64,000 nucleotides of DNA, taken from positions 1 to 64,000 of the forward strand of contig CAZKLS010000004.1 in the NCBI GenBank assembly GCA_964553405.1. Direction: 5' to 3'. The notes beneath the pieces are model-generated. The model was given only the letters and a program-made list of their open reading frames with translations. It was not told the DNA's origin and ran no database searches. Origin of the DNA: DATIRA01 sp964553405. GTDB taxonomy: Bacteria > Pseudomonadota > Gammaproteobacteria > Steroidobacterales > Steroidobacteraceae. Shown in pieces: positions 27,588 to 35,446 of the stretch. Made by a program: the position numbers and the translations under genes. Positions within the stretch are counted from its first letter, which is position 1, and every line of letters begins with the position of its first letter.

Positions 27588-30527
27588 ATGCGACTCAGAT
27601 CCCCCCTCACCGCGGGCCGCGTGATGCTGCCCGCCATCTTCGCCGGCGCGCTGCTGGCAGCCATGCCAGCCACCGCAGCCAGGGACACGTCCACCTACCG
27701 CGGCTGGATCGAGCAGATGAAGGAGGACCCTCGAGGCCCGTTCGACGCGGTCAAGTGGTTCTGCAAGGACGGCACCGTGCTGCCACCGAAGGCCTACGCC
27801 TGCCAGCCGCACGGCGGCGGTCATCAGCACGGCGAGTGGAGCGCACGCACCCGCGAGCTGCGCGGCGAGGGCTACTACATCGCCAACCTGCTGGCCGGGA
27901 TCGACGCCGACAAGCTGACCGCCACGCCGGGCTTCGTCGACGAGTTCGGCCAGCTGCTGGTCGAGCGCTACCTGATGGCGGTGGACGACGGCTGGATCAT
28001 GCGCAAGGCGCTTTTCTACCGCGGCGCGATACAGGAGGAAGACGAGCGGGCCGGCGCGCGAGACCTGCTCGAGGCGCTGGCCGCGCAGCCCGAATGGCTG
28101 GAACTGCGCTACCCGATGCTGCGCATCGGCACGCGGTCGCTGCCGCACGGCGCCGACTCGGCCTCGGTGCAGAAGGTCCGCCAGATGTCCGCCAGTCTCT
28201 CGGACCGGGACCCGGGCTTCCAGCGGCTGCGGGCCAAGATCCACGGCTCACCGGAACCGGCGGATGCGGAGCGCGTCCGCGAGTACGCGGCGAACGTCAG
28301 CGACCCGGCGCTGCGCGCCCAGTACGAGGCGCTCGCCGCGGAGATCGACGGCGTCTACAAGGCGGCGCCGCTGGATGAGGAGCTGCGGCGTCACGCAGCA
28401 GAGCCGGGCGTGCCGGCGACGCTTGCAAGTGCACTGAGAGCGGCGGCCGCGAAGATCGAAGGCGATCGATCCGCGCCCGCGACCTTCGAGACGACCTCGA
28501 CGTTGCTCATGGAGATCCGCGAGGCGCTGCCGGGCGCGTCCGGTCCGAAGGCCCGGCTGTCGCTGGTCGACCTGAGCCTGCGCGTGGAGGCCGAGAATTT
28601 CCGGGCCGGCTCCCAGCTCGTCGAGCAGATCGGGCGGCTGACCCGGGCACAACGCGTGGCCGCGCTCGCCTCGGGCGCCCGGGCCGCCTATGGCGTCGGG
28701 GTGCTGCGCAAGCGCGAGCTGGACGCGCTCGCGCCGGCTTTCGGCAGGCTCGCACGACCGTCGCTGCCGCTGAAGGAATACGGCGAGACGCTCGCCTACC
28801 TCGGCCGGGCGCCGGGCTGGGGATCGCAGGGCCTCGGTTTCCATTTCAATCCCGCGATGGCGAAGCTGACGGAGATCGAGCCCCGCGCCGACCTGTTCAT
28901 CCAGGACCAGCTGCGCGGCAGCCCGCTGCTCGTCTACTCCCGGATCCTCGACACGCTCGCCCGCGACGCGGACGGGATCGCCGGGGTCCGCCACCGGCTG
29001 TTCGACGAGGACGTCGGCACGGCTTTTCGTGCCCTGAATCCCGGCTTCGCGCGCGGCGTGCTGGTGACCCGTCCCGACATGCAGCGGGTCGGCGAGTTCC
29101 GCGGCGACGGCATCTACCTGCTGCCGGAGACGGTCGCCGAGCTACCGCCGGTGGCGGGCATCCTGACGGCCGGCGAAGGCAACCCGTTGTCACACGTGCA
29201 GCTGCTGGCCCGGAACCTCGGCGTGCCGAACGTGGCGGTCAGCCCCGCGGCGATCGATCGCCTGCATGCGCACGACGGCCGTCACGTCGTGCTGGCCGTC
29301 AGCGAATCGGGCATCGTCGAGATACTGCCGGACGGCCCGGAGTGGGACGCGTACTTCGACGACACCAGCGAAGGCGGCGACGTCGTGATCCGGCCCGACC
29401 TGGAGAAGCTCGACCTGTCAGTGCGCAAGTTCATCAGTCTCGACGATCTGCGCGCCGACGACTCCGGCCGGACCGTCGGTCCCAAGGCCGCGAAGCTCGG
29501 CGAGCTGCGTCACGGCTTCCCGGACAAGGTCGCGCCCGGCGTGGCGATCCCGTTCGGCCTGTTCCGGGAGGTCGTGCTCGACCGGCCGTATCGTGACACC
29601 GGCCTGTCCGTGTTCGAGGCGATGACCCGCGAGTTCCGGCGCATCGAGGACATGCCCGAGGGCGCGAACAAGGCCGCCGAGTACGAGAAACTGCGGGCAG
29701 AGATCTACCGGCAGATCAGCGAGACGGACCCGGGCCCGCAATTCCGCGCCGAGCTCAAGCGCGCGATGCAGGCGAACTTCGGCGCGGTCGAAGGCGTCGG
29801 CGTGTTCATACGCTCCGATACCAACGTCGAGGACCTGCCCGGGTTCACCGGCGCGGGACTCAACCTGACGCTGCCCAACGTGGTCGGCTTCGAGAACATC
29901 ATCGCCGGACTGCGGCAGGTGTGGGCCTCGCCCTACACACGCCGAGCCTTCGCCTGGCGGAACAGCCACATGGAAGGACCCGAGCACGTCTACCCGGCCG
30001 TGCTGCTGCTGAAGACCGTGCCCGCCGACATCTCGGGCGTGATGATCACCGCGGACGTCAACACGATGGACCGCAACGTCCTCTCGGTGGCCGTCAACGA
30101 GGGCGTCGGCGGCGCGGTCGAGGGACAGGCCGCCGAATCGCTGCGCATCGACCGCCGCAGCGGCGAGGCGCTGCTGCTCGCAATGGCCAGCGCGCCGACG
30201 CGGCACGTCCCGAATCCCCGCGGGGGCGTGGACGAGCTCAGGGCCAGCGGCGCGTCGAGGCTGCTGCAGCCCGACGAAATCCGCCAGCTGATCGAGGTCT
30301 CCGGCGAGATACCCCGCCGGTTTCCGCCCATCACCGACGACCAGGGCCGACCCGCGCCTGCGGACGTCGAGTTCGCGTTCCTGGATGGCAAGCTGCAGTT
30401 GCTGCAGATCCGGCCCTTCCTCGAGAGCCGCAAGGCGCGTGGCAACTCCTATCTCCGTGCAATGGACAAGGACCTGGCCAGTCGCGCGACCGTGACCGTG
30501 AACATGAACGAGGTACCGCGACGATGA
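27588..30527 (+). CDS. Exported dikinase, glucan-water-dikinase/PEP-synthase-like, with permuted domain order
   Basis: A 979-residue protein. Residues 1-31 form a Sec signal peptide (AMPATA-ARD), so the enzyme should act outside the cytoplasm. Residues about 32-500 are helical and match nothing I recognise. A phosphohistidine swivel domain follows (about 505-590), with His536 in GNPLSHVQLLARNLGVPN. Then comes a PPDK_N-type ATP-binding domain (about 625-950), with VGPKAAKLGEL, IRSDTNVEDLPGFTGAGL near residue 742 and the closing LQIRPF. There is no PEP-binding barrel. His domain before ATP domain is the order of plant GWD/PWD, which phosphorylate glucans while making AMP; PpsA has the reverse order. 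The acceptor is unknown. Its stop overlaps the next start (ATGA). Confidence 0.85.
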   Translation: MRLRSPLTAGRVMLPAIFAGALLAAMPATAARDTSTYRGWIEQMKEDPRGPFDAVKWFCKDGTVLPPKAYACQPHGGGHQHGEWSARTRELRGEGYYIANLLAGIDADKLTATPGFVDEFGQLLVERYLMAVDDGWIMRKALFYRGAIQEEDERAGARDLLEALAAQPEWLELRYPMLRIGTRSLPHGADSASVQKVRQMSASLSDRDPGFQRLRAKIHGSPEPADAERVREYAANVSDPALRAQYEALAAEIDGVYKAAPLDEELRRHAAEPGVPATLASALRAAAAKIEGDRSAPATFETTSTLLMEIREALPGASGPKARLSLVDLSLRVEAENFRAGSQLVEQIGRLTRAQRVAALASGARAAYGVGVLRKRELDALAPAFGRLARPSLPLKEYGETLAYLGRAPGWGSQGLGFHFNPAMAKLTEIEPRADLFIQDQLRGSPLLVYSRILDTLARDADGIAGVRHRLFDEDVGTAFRALNPGFARGVLVTRPDMQRVGEFRGDGIYLLPETVAELPPVAGILTAGEGNPLSHVQLLARNLGVPNVAVSPAAIDRLHAHDGRHVVLAVSESGIVEILPDGPEWDAYFDDTSEGGDVVIRPDLEKLDLSVRKFISLDDLRADDSGRTVGPKAAKLGELRHGFPDKVAPGVAIPFGLFREVVLDRPYRDTGLSVFEAMTREFRRIEDMPEGANKAAEYEKLRAEIYRQISETDPGPQFRAELKRAMQANFGAVEGVGVFIRSDTNVEDLPGFTGAGLNLTLPNVVGFENIIAGLRQVWASPYTRRAFAWRNSHMEGPEHVYPAVLLLKTVPADISGVMITADVNTMDRNVLSVAVNEGVGGAVEGQAAESLRIDRRSGEALLLAMASAPTRHVPNPRGGVDELRASGASRLLQPDEIRQLIEVSGEIPRRFPPITDDQGRPAPADVEFAFLDGKLQLLQIRPFLESRKARGNSYLRAMDKDLASRATVTVNMNEVPRR

Positions 30528-31810
30528 TCCGATTCGGAAGACTCGTGCTGCTGTCCGGACTGCTCGCAGCATCTCAGACCGCGCTCTGCTACCCGCTCGA
30601 CGGCTACCCGGAGACCGGGATACGACGCGTCGAGGGCTCGCGGCTCGCGAACGATGGCGAAGTCAGGGACGTCAAGCAGCCGCCGGGCGCACTGCTCAGC
30701 ACTGGCCAGGTGGACCTGCGGCTGCTCTCGCACCGTGGACTCGACCTGCCCGCCCCGGACGCCGCATTCACCGCGAAGATCGTCGCGATGCTGGGCAGCG
30801 AGGCCGACCGCTACGGCATCGCCGTGCTGGATCTCAGCGATCCGGACCAGCCGCGATATGCGGAGTATCGCGGTGACTACCAGCAGAATGTCGGCAGCGT
30901 CGGCAAGCTCGTAGTGGCGACGGCCCTGTTCCAGGCGCTCGCGGACACCTGGCCGAACGACGTCGCCAAACGCACCAGCGTGCTGAAGAGCACGCAGGTC
31001 ACCGCGGACGCCTTCGCCCACTGGGACCACCATACGATCCGGCTGTTCGACCCGGCCACGAAGACGCTGAAGCGCCGGCCGGTGCAGGACGGCGACCAGG
31101 GTTCGCTGTGGGAATGGCTCGACTGGATGCTCTCGGTGAGCTCCAACTCGGCAGCCTCGATGGTGATGCGCGAGGCGATGCTGCTCAGGCATTTCGGCCA
31201 GCGCTATCCGGTCAGCGAGGACGAGATCGAGCGGTTCTTCGCGGACACGCCGCGCGCCGACCTGACGGCGCTGTTCGACCGCACCTTCGTCGAGCCGCTG
31301 GAGCGCAACGGGCTCGACGTGCAGATGCTGCGCCAGGGCAGCTTCTTCACGGCCGAGGGCAAGCGGCTCGTGCAGGGCGTCGGCAACAGCTACGGGACCG
31401 CGCATGAGCTGATGCAGCTCATGCTGCGCATGGAGCAGGGACGCCTGGTGGACGAGTGGTCCAGCCGGCAGATCAAGCGCCTGCTCTACATGACCGAGCG
31501 CCGCATCCGCTACGCGTCCTCGCCGGCACTCGCGGACGCTGCGGTGTACTTCAAGTCAGGCTCGCTGTACGGCTGCCAGCCGGAGCCCGATTTCAAGTGC
31601 GGCCCCTACCGCGGCAACGTCCGCAACTACATGAACTCGGTGGCCATCGTCGAGAGCCCGGCGGCTGGCCGCGAGCTGCACTACGTCGTGACGCTGATCT
31701 CGAACGTGCTGCGCAAGAACTCCGCCGCTACGCACCAGGCGCTGGCCACGCAGATCCAGCGGCTGATCCGGCAGATGCACGAGGATGAGGCTGCCGGGGG
31801 CGCCCCGTGA
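30524..31810 (+). CDS. Exported serine hydrolase, class A beta-lactamase-like fold
   Basis: A 428-residue protein with a signal peptide (about 1-22, ending near ALCYP). It has the penicillin-recognising enzyme triad: SxxK at Ser125/Lys128 (GSVGK), SxN at Ser206-Asn208 (SSN), and a KTG-like KSG at 344-346. The class A deacylating glutamate is not evident and the protein is some 130 residues longer than a beta-lactamase. A DD-peptidase, esterase or amidase role is therefore more likely than antibiotic hydrolysis. The start codon overlaps the dikinase stop by 4 bases, indicating translational coupling. It faces another SxxK hydrolase gene tail to tail. Confidence 0.85.
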   Translation: MIRFGRLVLLSGLLAASQTALCYPLDGYPETGIRRVEGSRLANDGEVRDVKQPPGALLSTGQVDLRLLSHRGLDLPAPDAAFTAKIVAMLGSEADRYGIAVLDLSDPDQPRYAEYRGDYQQNVGSVGKLVVATALFQALADTWPNDVAKRTSVLKSTQVTADAFAHWDHHTIRLFDPATKTLKRRPVQDGDQGSLWEWLDWMLSVSSNSAASMVMREAMLLRHFGQRYPVSEDEIERFFADTPRADLTALFDRTFVEPLERNGLDVQMLRQGSFFTAEGKRLVQGVGNSYGTAHELMQLMLRMEQGRLVDEWSSRQIKRLLYMTERRIRYASSPALADAAVYFKSGSLYGCQPEPDFKCGPYRGNVRNYMNSVAIVESPAAGRELHYVVTLISNVLRKNSAATHQALATQIQRLIRQMHEDEAAGGAP

Positions 31811-31847
31811 GCGTCGCAGCCGGGTCGTGACGGGGCCGGCGGGCCGA

Positions 31848-32801
31848 TCAGGGCGCGACGTGGCGGGCGACGCTTTCGCCGGCGGCCGGCTTCTGGCCCT
31901 TCACGACCAGGTCGTGCAGCGGCGCCGCGATCGAGGCGAGCCACTCGCCGCCCCTCGCATCGTCCGCGAGGCCGACCAGCACGAGCTTGCGTCCGCCGGA
32001 CTCGACCAGTGCACCGTCGGCGTGGAACTGGCGCCAGGTGCCCGACTTGCGATAGATCGTCGCCTCGGGCCGCTGCTCGAGCCCCTTGACGAACTTGTGC
32101 CGGATGCCGGGCTCGCTGAGCGCCGACTTCATCAGCGCAGTGCGGCTCGGGTCCAGCAACTGCCCGCTTTCGAGCAGATAGAACAGCCGCGTCACCTGCA
32201 TCGCGGTCGCGCCGTGCGACAGGTTGTGCAAAGGATCGCGCCTGTAGGCCGGGTTGCCGCCGTAGTCCTTGCCGACCCAGAGGCCGCCGTTGTGGGCCGG
32301 GTCGTAGAGCTTCAGGCGCTGGGACTGCAGCAGCTGGATCAGCGGGTCGCGACCGACCCACTGCAGCACGCGGGTTGCCGCAGCGTTGCTCGAGTAGCGG
32401 ATCATCTGCACGATGTCGTCGCTGAGCGAGTCGTCCGGCGCGATCCGTTCGCGCTGCATCTTGTCCATCGCACCGAGCAGGATCGCGATCTTGGGCAGGC
32501 TGGCCGCGTACATCATCCGGTCGCCGTTGACCGTGGCGACGCGCGGCGCACCCGGATCCGTGATGTCGGCCAGGGCGACGGCGAGCCGGCCGGAGCGGAC
32601 GGCCTCCGTCAGGCCATGCTTCTGCAGGATCTCCTCGAGCCCGGCCTGCAGCTTGCCATCCATGCTGGACCAGAAATCCACGCTCGCATCGCCCTGCGGG
32701 CGGCCCGCCTCCTCGATGTTCACCGGGAGCCCGGTCACGCCTGCGGACAGCACCGGGAGGCTCGTGGTGAGCAGGATCATGGACGCGAGCAAGCGCTTCA
32801 T
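31848..32801 (-). CDS. Exported serine hydrolase, class A beta-lactamase-like fold (second copy)
   Basis: A 317-residue protein with a signal peptide (about 1-20). The triad is SxxK at Ser101/Lys104 (ASLPK), SxN at Ser137-Asn139 (SSN), and KSG at 252-254 (RKSGT). It is much closer to normal beta-lactamase size than its neighbour but also lacks a visible class A ExxxN element. Candidate roles are peptidoglycan carboxypeptidase, other amide or ester hydrolysis, or a decoy fold. The gene is convergent with the first hydrolase (37 bases between stops) and divergent from the kinase-like gene. A good sigma-70 promoter precedes it. Confidence 0.87.
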   Translation of the reverse strand: MKRLLASMILLTTSLPVLSAGVTGLPVNIEEAGRPQGDASVDFWSSMDGKLQAGLEEILQKHGLTEAVRSGRLAVALADITDPGAPRVATVNGDRMMYAASLPKIAILLGAMDKMQRERIAPDDSLSDDIVQMIRYSSNAAATRVLQWVGRDPLIQLLQSQRLKLYDPAHNGGLWVGKDYGGNPAYRRDPLHNLSHGATAMQVTRLFYLLESGQLLDPSRTALMKSALSEPGIRHKFVKGLEQRPEATIYRKSGTWRQFHADGALVESGGRKLVLVGLADDARGGEWLASIAAPLHDLVVKGQKPAAGESVARHVAP

Positions 32802-32831
32802 TCAGGCGAGACCTGCGTAAAAATTCGCGGC

Positions 32832-32860
32832 ATTATACCCGACCCCTGCAACTGAGTCGA
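32832..32860 (-). promoter_or_regulatory. Sigma-70-type promoter for the serine hydrolase gene at 31848-32801
   Basis: On the minus strand, a perfect -10 element TATAAT (32837-32832) follows a -35-like TCGACT (32860-32855; 4 of 6 consensus bases) at the ideal 17-base spacing. The -10 lies about 30 bases before the start codon at 32801. It overlaps the start region of the divergent gene at 32867. Confidence 0.55.
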
Positions 32861-32866
32861 TCCTAA

Positions 32867-34411
32867 GTGCCTGTCTTGACTGTGGTTTTCGACCAACAGC
32901 GCGTTTCGGCTGGAAAACGCCCCGGCCGGTCCCGGATCCGCCCATCTGTTGCGGCAACGCAGCATGCCTGCCGCGCGATCGGCGCGCTGCTGCTCGCCTG
33001 CGGCGGACTCGGCCTGGCGGGTTCGATCGCCCTCGCCTCCTCCGAGGTCAGAGGTACCGTCACCGGGTTCGAGTCGCCGCGCGGCACCGCCGAAAGATGC
33101 GTCGCGCTCGATCACGTACCCGGCGGTCGCTACTCGCAGGCAGACGTCGCCAAGGAACGCGAGTTCTGCAGCATCGACTTCTATGGCGATACCCACGCGC
33201 TCTGCCCGAAGGTCTTCAGTACGAGCCCGGGCACGCTGGTCTTCGATCTCTCCGGCGGCGCCTATGCGGGAGATCCGGCCCGGTTCGAGCGCGAGGCCTG
33301 CGCCGGAGGCGGCGTGCACAAGCGAGGCGCATCGGGCGACCCGATCTCGTTCAAGATGTCGGTCAACACGCGGGAGTCCAGCGCGACGTTCGCCAATGCA
33401 TCGCTGATCTACTACCACTTCTCGCGGTACTTCGACGCCTCGGTGCACGTGCCGGTCGCGGTGATGAGGACGATCGACCGCGAGGAGCACGCCGCGCGCG
33501 TCAGCAACAGGGGTGTCAGCCTGTCTGCCGGGAAAGCCGCACTGAAGATGAACCACGCCGCCTGGCTGGCCCTGCAGGCCGCGGAGAAGGATCCCTCCGG
33601 CTACAAGCCGACAGCGGAACTGTTCACGCCCGACGGCCAGCTGTACGGGGCGATGCTGCATCCGCAGGGCAGGCGCTACGGCGAAGAGATCAACGGCACG
33701 CGCGCGTCGGGCTGGGGCGACGGCCAGAACCGGGACTTCCAGCAAACGGCCCCGTTCCGCGCGTTGCGCAGCCCTCGCCCGCTCGCCGAGGCGATCGACG
33801 AGGGCAAGGCGGCGGCGATGCGCGATCCGAAGCTCGCCAAGGCGATGGGTTCGCCGGTGACGCCCGCGCAGATGGTCTTCTGGATGAGCGACCTGGTGGA
33901 CGTCACGCTGCTCGACTACATCTTCAGCCAGCAGGATCGCATCGGCAACGTGGACTACGTCCCGTACTGGTACTGGATTGAGGACGGCAAGCTCGAGCGC
34001 CGGCGCGCGCAATCGCGCGAGGCGCCCGCCGACATCGCCAGCCTCGAACCCGCCTACATCCGGCGGACGGAACTCGGCGACAACGACGCGGGCCTGCGCC
34101 TGACCTACGTCAACTACACGAAGCGAACCGGCATGCTGGAGAGCCTCCGCCACTACCGTGCCGACACCTATCGGCGCCTGATCGCGCTCGCGCAGGACTT
34201 CGCCGAGTCGGGACCGTTGCACGAATACGTCAGGACGACCTTCGGCCTGTCGGATCGCGAATTCGCGCAGGTGGTCCAGAACACCGCGCAGGCCGCCGCG
34301 ATCCTGCGGGAAAGCTGCCAGGCCGGCCGGCTGCGGTTCGACGTCGAGCCGGAGGAGTTCCTGCTGACGGGCAAGGTCGTGGCGCGCCAGCTGGACTGCG
34401 AAGAGCCCTGA
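32867..34411 (+). CDS. Exported protein of unknown function with weak atypical-kinase-like motifs
   Basis: A 514-residue protein from a GTG without a clear ribosome site. A hydrophobic segment near residues 36-57, ending ALAS, looks like a signal peptide preceded by a long basic leader, so the true start may be later. I do not recognise the family. The segment DYIFSQQDRIGN (Asp about 357), followed by GDNDAGL (Asp 405/407), resembles the catalytic loop and metal-binding Asp of FAM20/HipA/CotH-like kinases. An upstream ISFKMSVNTRESS could hold the ATP-binding Lys. These matches are by eye and weak. It leads a tight operon with a phosphoesterase (2-base gap), a nucleotide transporter and a symporter. 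A secreted kinase would fit, but this is a hypothesis. Confidence 0.6.
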   Translation: MPVLTVVFDQQRVSAGKRPGRSRIRPSVAATQHACRAIGALLLACGGLGLAGSIALASSEVRGTVTGFESPRGTAERCVALDHVPGGRYSQADVAKEREFCSIDFYGDTHALCPKVFSTSPGTLVFDLSGGAYAGDPARFEREACAGGGVHKRGASGDPISFKMSVNTRESSATFANASLIYYHFSRYFDASVHVPVAVMRTIDREEHAARVSNRGVSLSAGKAALKMNHAAWLALQAAEKDPSGYKPTAELFTPDGQLYGAMLHPQGRRYGEEINGTRASGWGDGQNRDFQQTAPFRALRSPRPLAEAIDEGKAAAMRDPKLAKAMGSPVTPAQMVFWMSDLVDVTLLDYIFSQQDRIGNVDYVPYWYWIEDGKLERRRAQSREAPADIASLEPAYIRRTELGDNDAGLRLTYVNYTKRTGMLESLRHYRADTYRRLIALAQDFAESGPLHEYVRTTFGLSDREFAQVVQNTAQAAAILRESCQAGRLRFDVEPEEFLLTGKVVARQLDCEEP

Positions 34412-34413
34412 GC

Positions 34414-35430
34414 ATGCGATTCGCTCGCCCTCGCCTCCGTCTCGCGACCCTGGCCCTGCTGCTGCTGGCCGCGGCCTGGCAGCCCGCGGCGCGGGCCGCG
34501 CTCAACGTGATCGTGATCTCGGACCTGAACGGCTCCTATGGCAGCACGCGCTACGAGCCCGGGGTCGGCCTCGCGGTTTCCCGGATAATCGAACTCGAGC
34601 CGGACCTGGTCATCAGCACGGGCGACATGGTCGCGGGGCAGCGGCTGCACCCGCCGCTGGCCGCCCCCGCGATCGAGGCGATGTGGACGGCGTTCCATGC
34701 GGCCGTCTCGACGCCGCTGGCCGAGGCCGGGATTCCGCTCGCGGTGACGCCCGGCAACCACGATGCCTCGGCCTATCCGTCTTTCCGGGCAGAGCGGGAA
34801 ATATTCCGGCAGCAGTGGCAATCCAGGGCGCCGAAGCTCGAGTTCGTGGACCGGGACGGCTACCCGTTCAGCTACGCCTTTGCGCTCGGCGGCGTGCTGT
34901 TCGTGTCGCTGGACGTCACGAAGGTCGGCACGCTGGACGAAACCCAGCGCCGCTGGCTCGACGGGCTGCTGGAGACCCACGGCCAGCGATACCGGCACCG
35001 CGTGGTCTTCAGCCACCTGCCGATCTACCCGTTCACGCTGGGCCGCGAAAGCGAGGTGAGCGCCGACCACGAGCTCGAGCGGATTCTGCAACGACACGGG
35101 GTCGAGCTGTACCTGAGCGGGCATCACCACGCCTACTACCCCGGCTACCGCCGCGGTGTCCGCTTCGTCAGCCAGGCCTGCCTCGGCGCCGGACCGCGAC
35201 CGCTGATCGGGACCACGAGCCGTGCCGGGCGGGCGATTACCGTGCTCGAGTTCGACGAGCAGGGGCCGGCCGCGATCGGCGCGCTCGGCGGCCCGCGTTT
35301 CCGTGACCCGGTCGAAATCAGGCAGCTCCCGGAATCCATAGAGTCCCGCTTCGGGACGCTGGTGCGGGACGACCTGCGCCACCTCGAGCCTGCCGAAGCA
35401 CGCCGGTCCGCGGCGTCCGCGCCCAGATGA
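34414..35430 (+). CDS. Exported metallophosphoesterase (calcineurin-like)
   Basis: A 338-residue protein with a cleavable signal peptide (about 1-29, ARAA). The dimetal phosphoesterase motifs appear in order: SDLN (in place of D-x-H), STGDMV, GNHD, SHLP and GHHH. All five blocks are intact, so it should be an active phosphatase, phosphodiesterase or nucleotidase in the periplasm. Substrate unknown. The 2-base gap to the kinase-like gene and 16-base gap to the nucleotide transporter argue for one transcript. A role in undoing a phosphorylation or salvaging nucleotides is inferred from context. Confidence 0.9.
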   Translation: MRFARPRLRLATLALLLLAAAWQPAARAALNVIVISDLNGSYGSTRYEPGVGLAVSRIIELEPDLVISTGDMVAGQRLHPPLAAPAIEAMWTAFHAAVSTPLAEAGIPLAVTPGNHDASAYPSFRAEREIFRQQWQSRAPKLEFVDRDGYPFSYAFALGGVLFVSLDVTKVGTLDETQRRWLDGLLETHGQRYRHRVVFSHLPIYPFTLGRESEVSADHELERILQRHGVELYLSGHHHAYYPGYRRGVRFVSQACLGAGPRPLIGTTSRAGRAITVLEFDEQGPAAIGALGGPRFRDPVEIRQLPESIESRFGTLVRDDLRHLEPAEARRSAASAPR

Positions 35431-35446
35431 GCCGGGAGCCGGAGCG

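Noticed and set aside
29921..30523. Upstream extension of the serine hydrolase at 30524-31810
   Set aside because: It overlaps the dikinase coding sequence in another frame. The signal peptide and ATGA overlap fix the start at 30524.
30524..32801. Antibiotic-resistance beta-lactamases
   Set aside because: Both have the general SxxK fold but no class A deacylation motif was visible, and the context is envelope metabolism. Only the fold is claimed.
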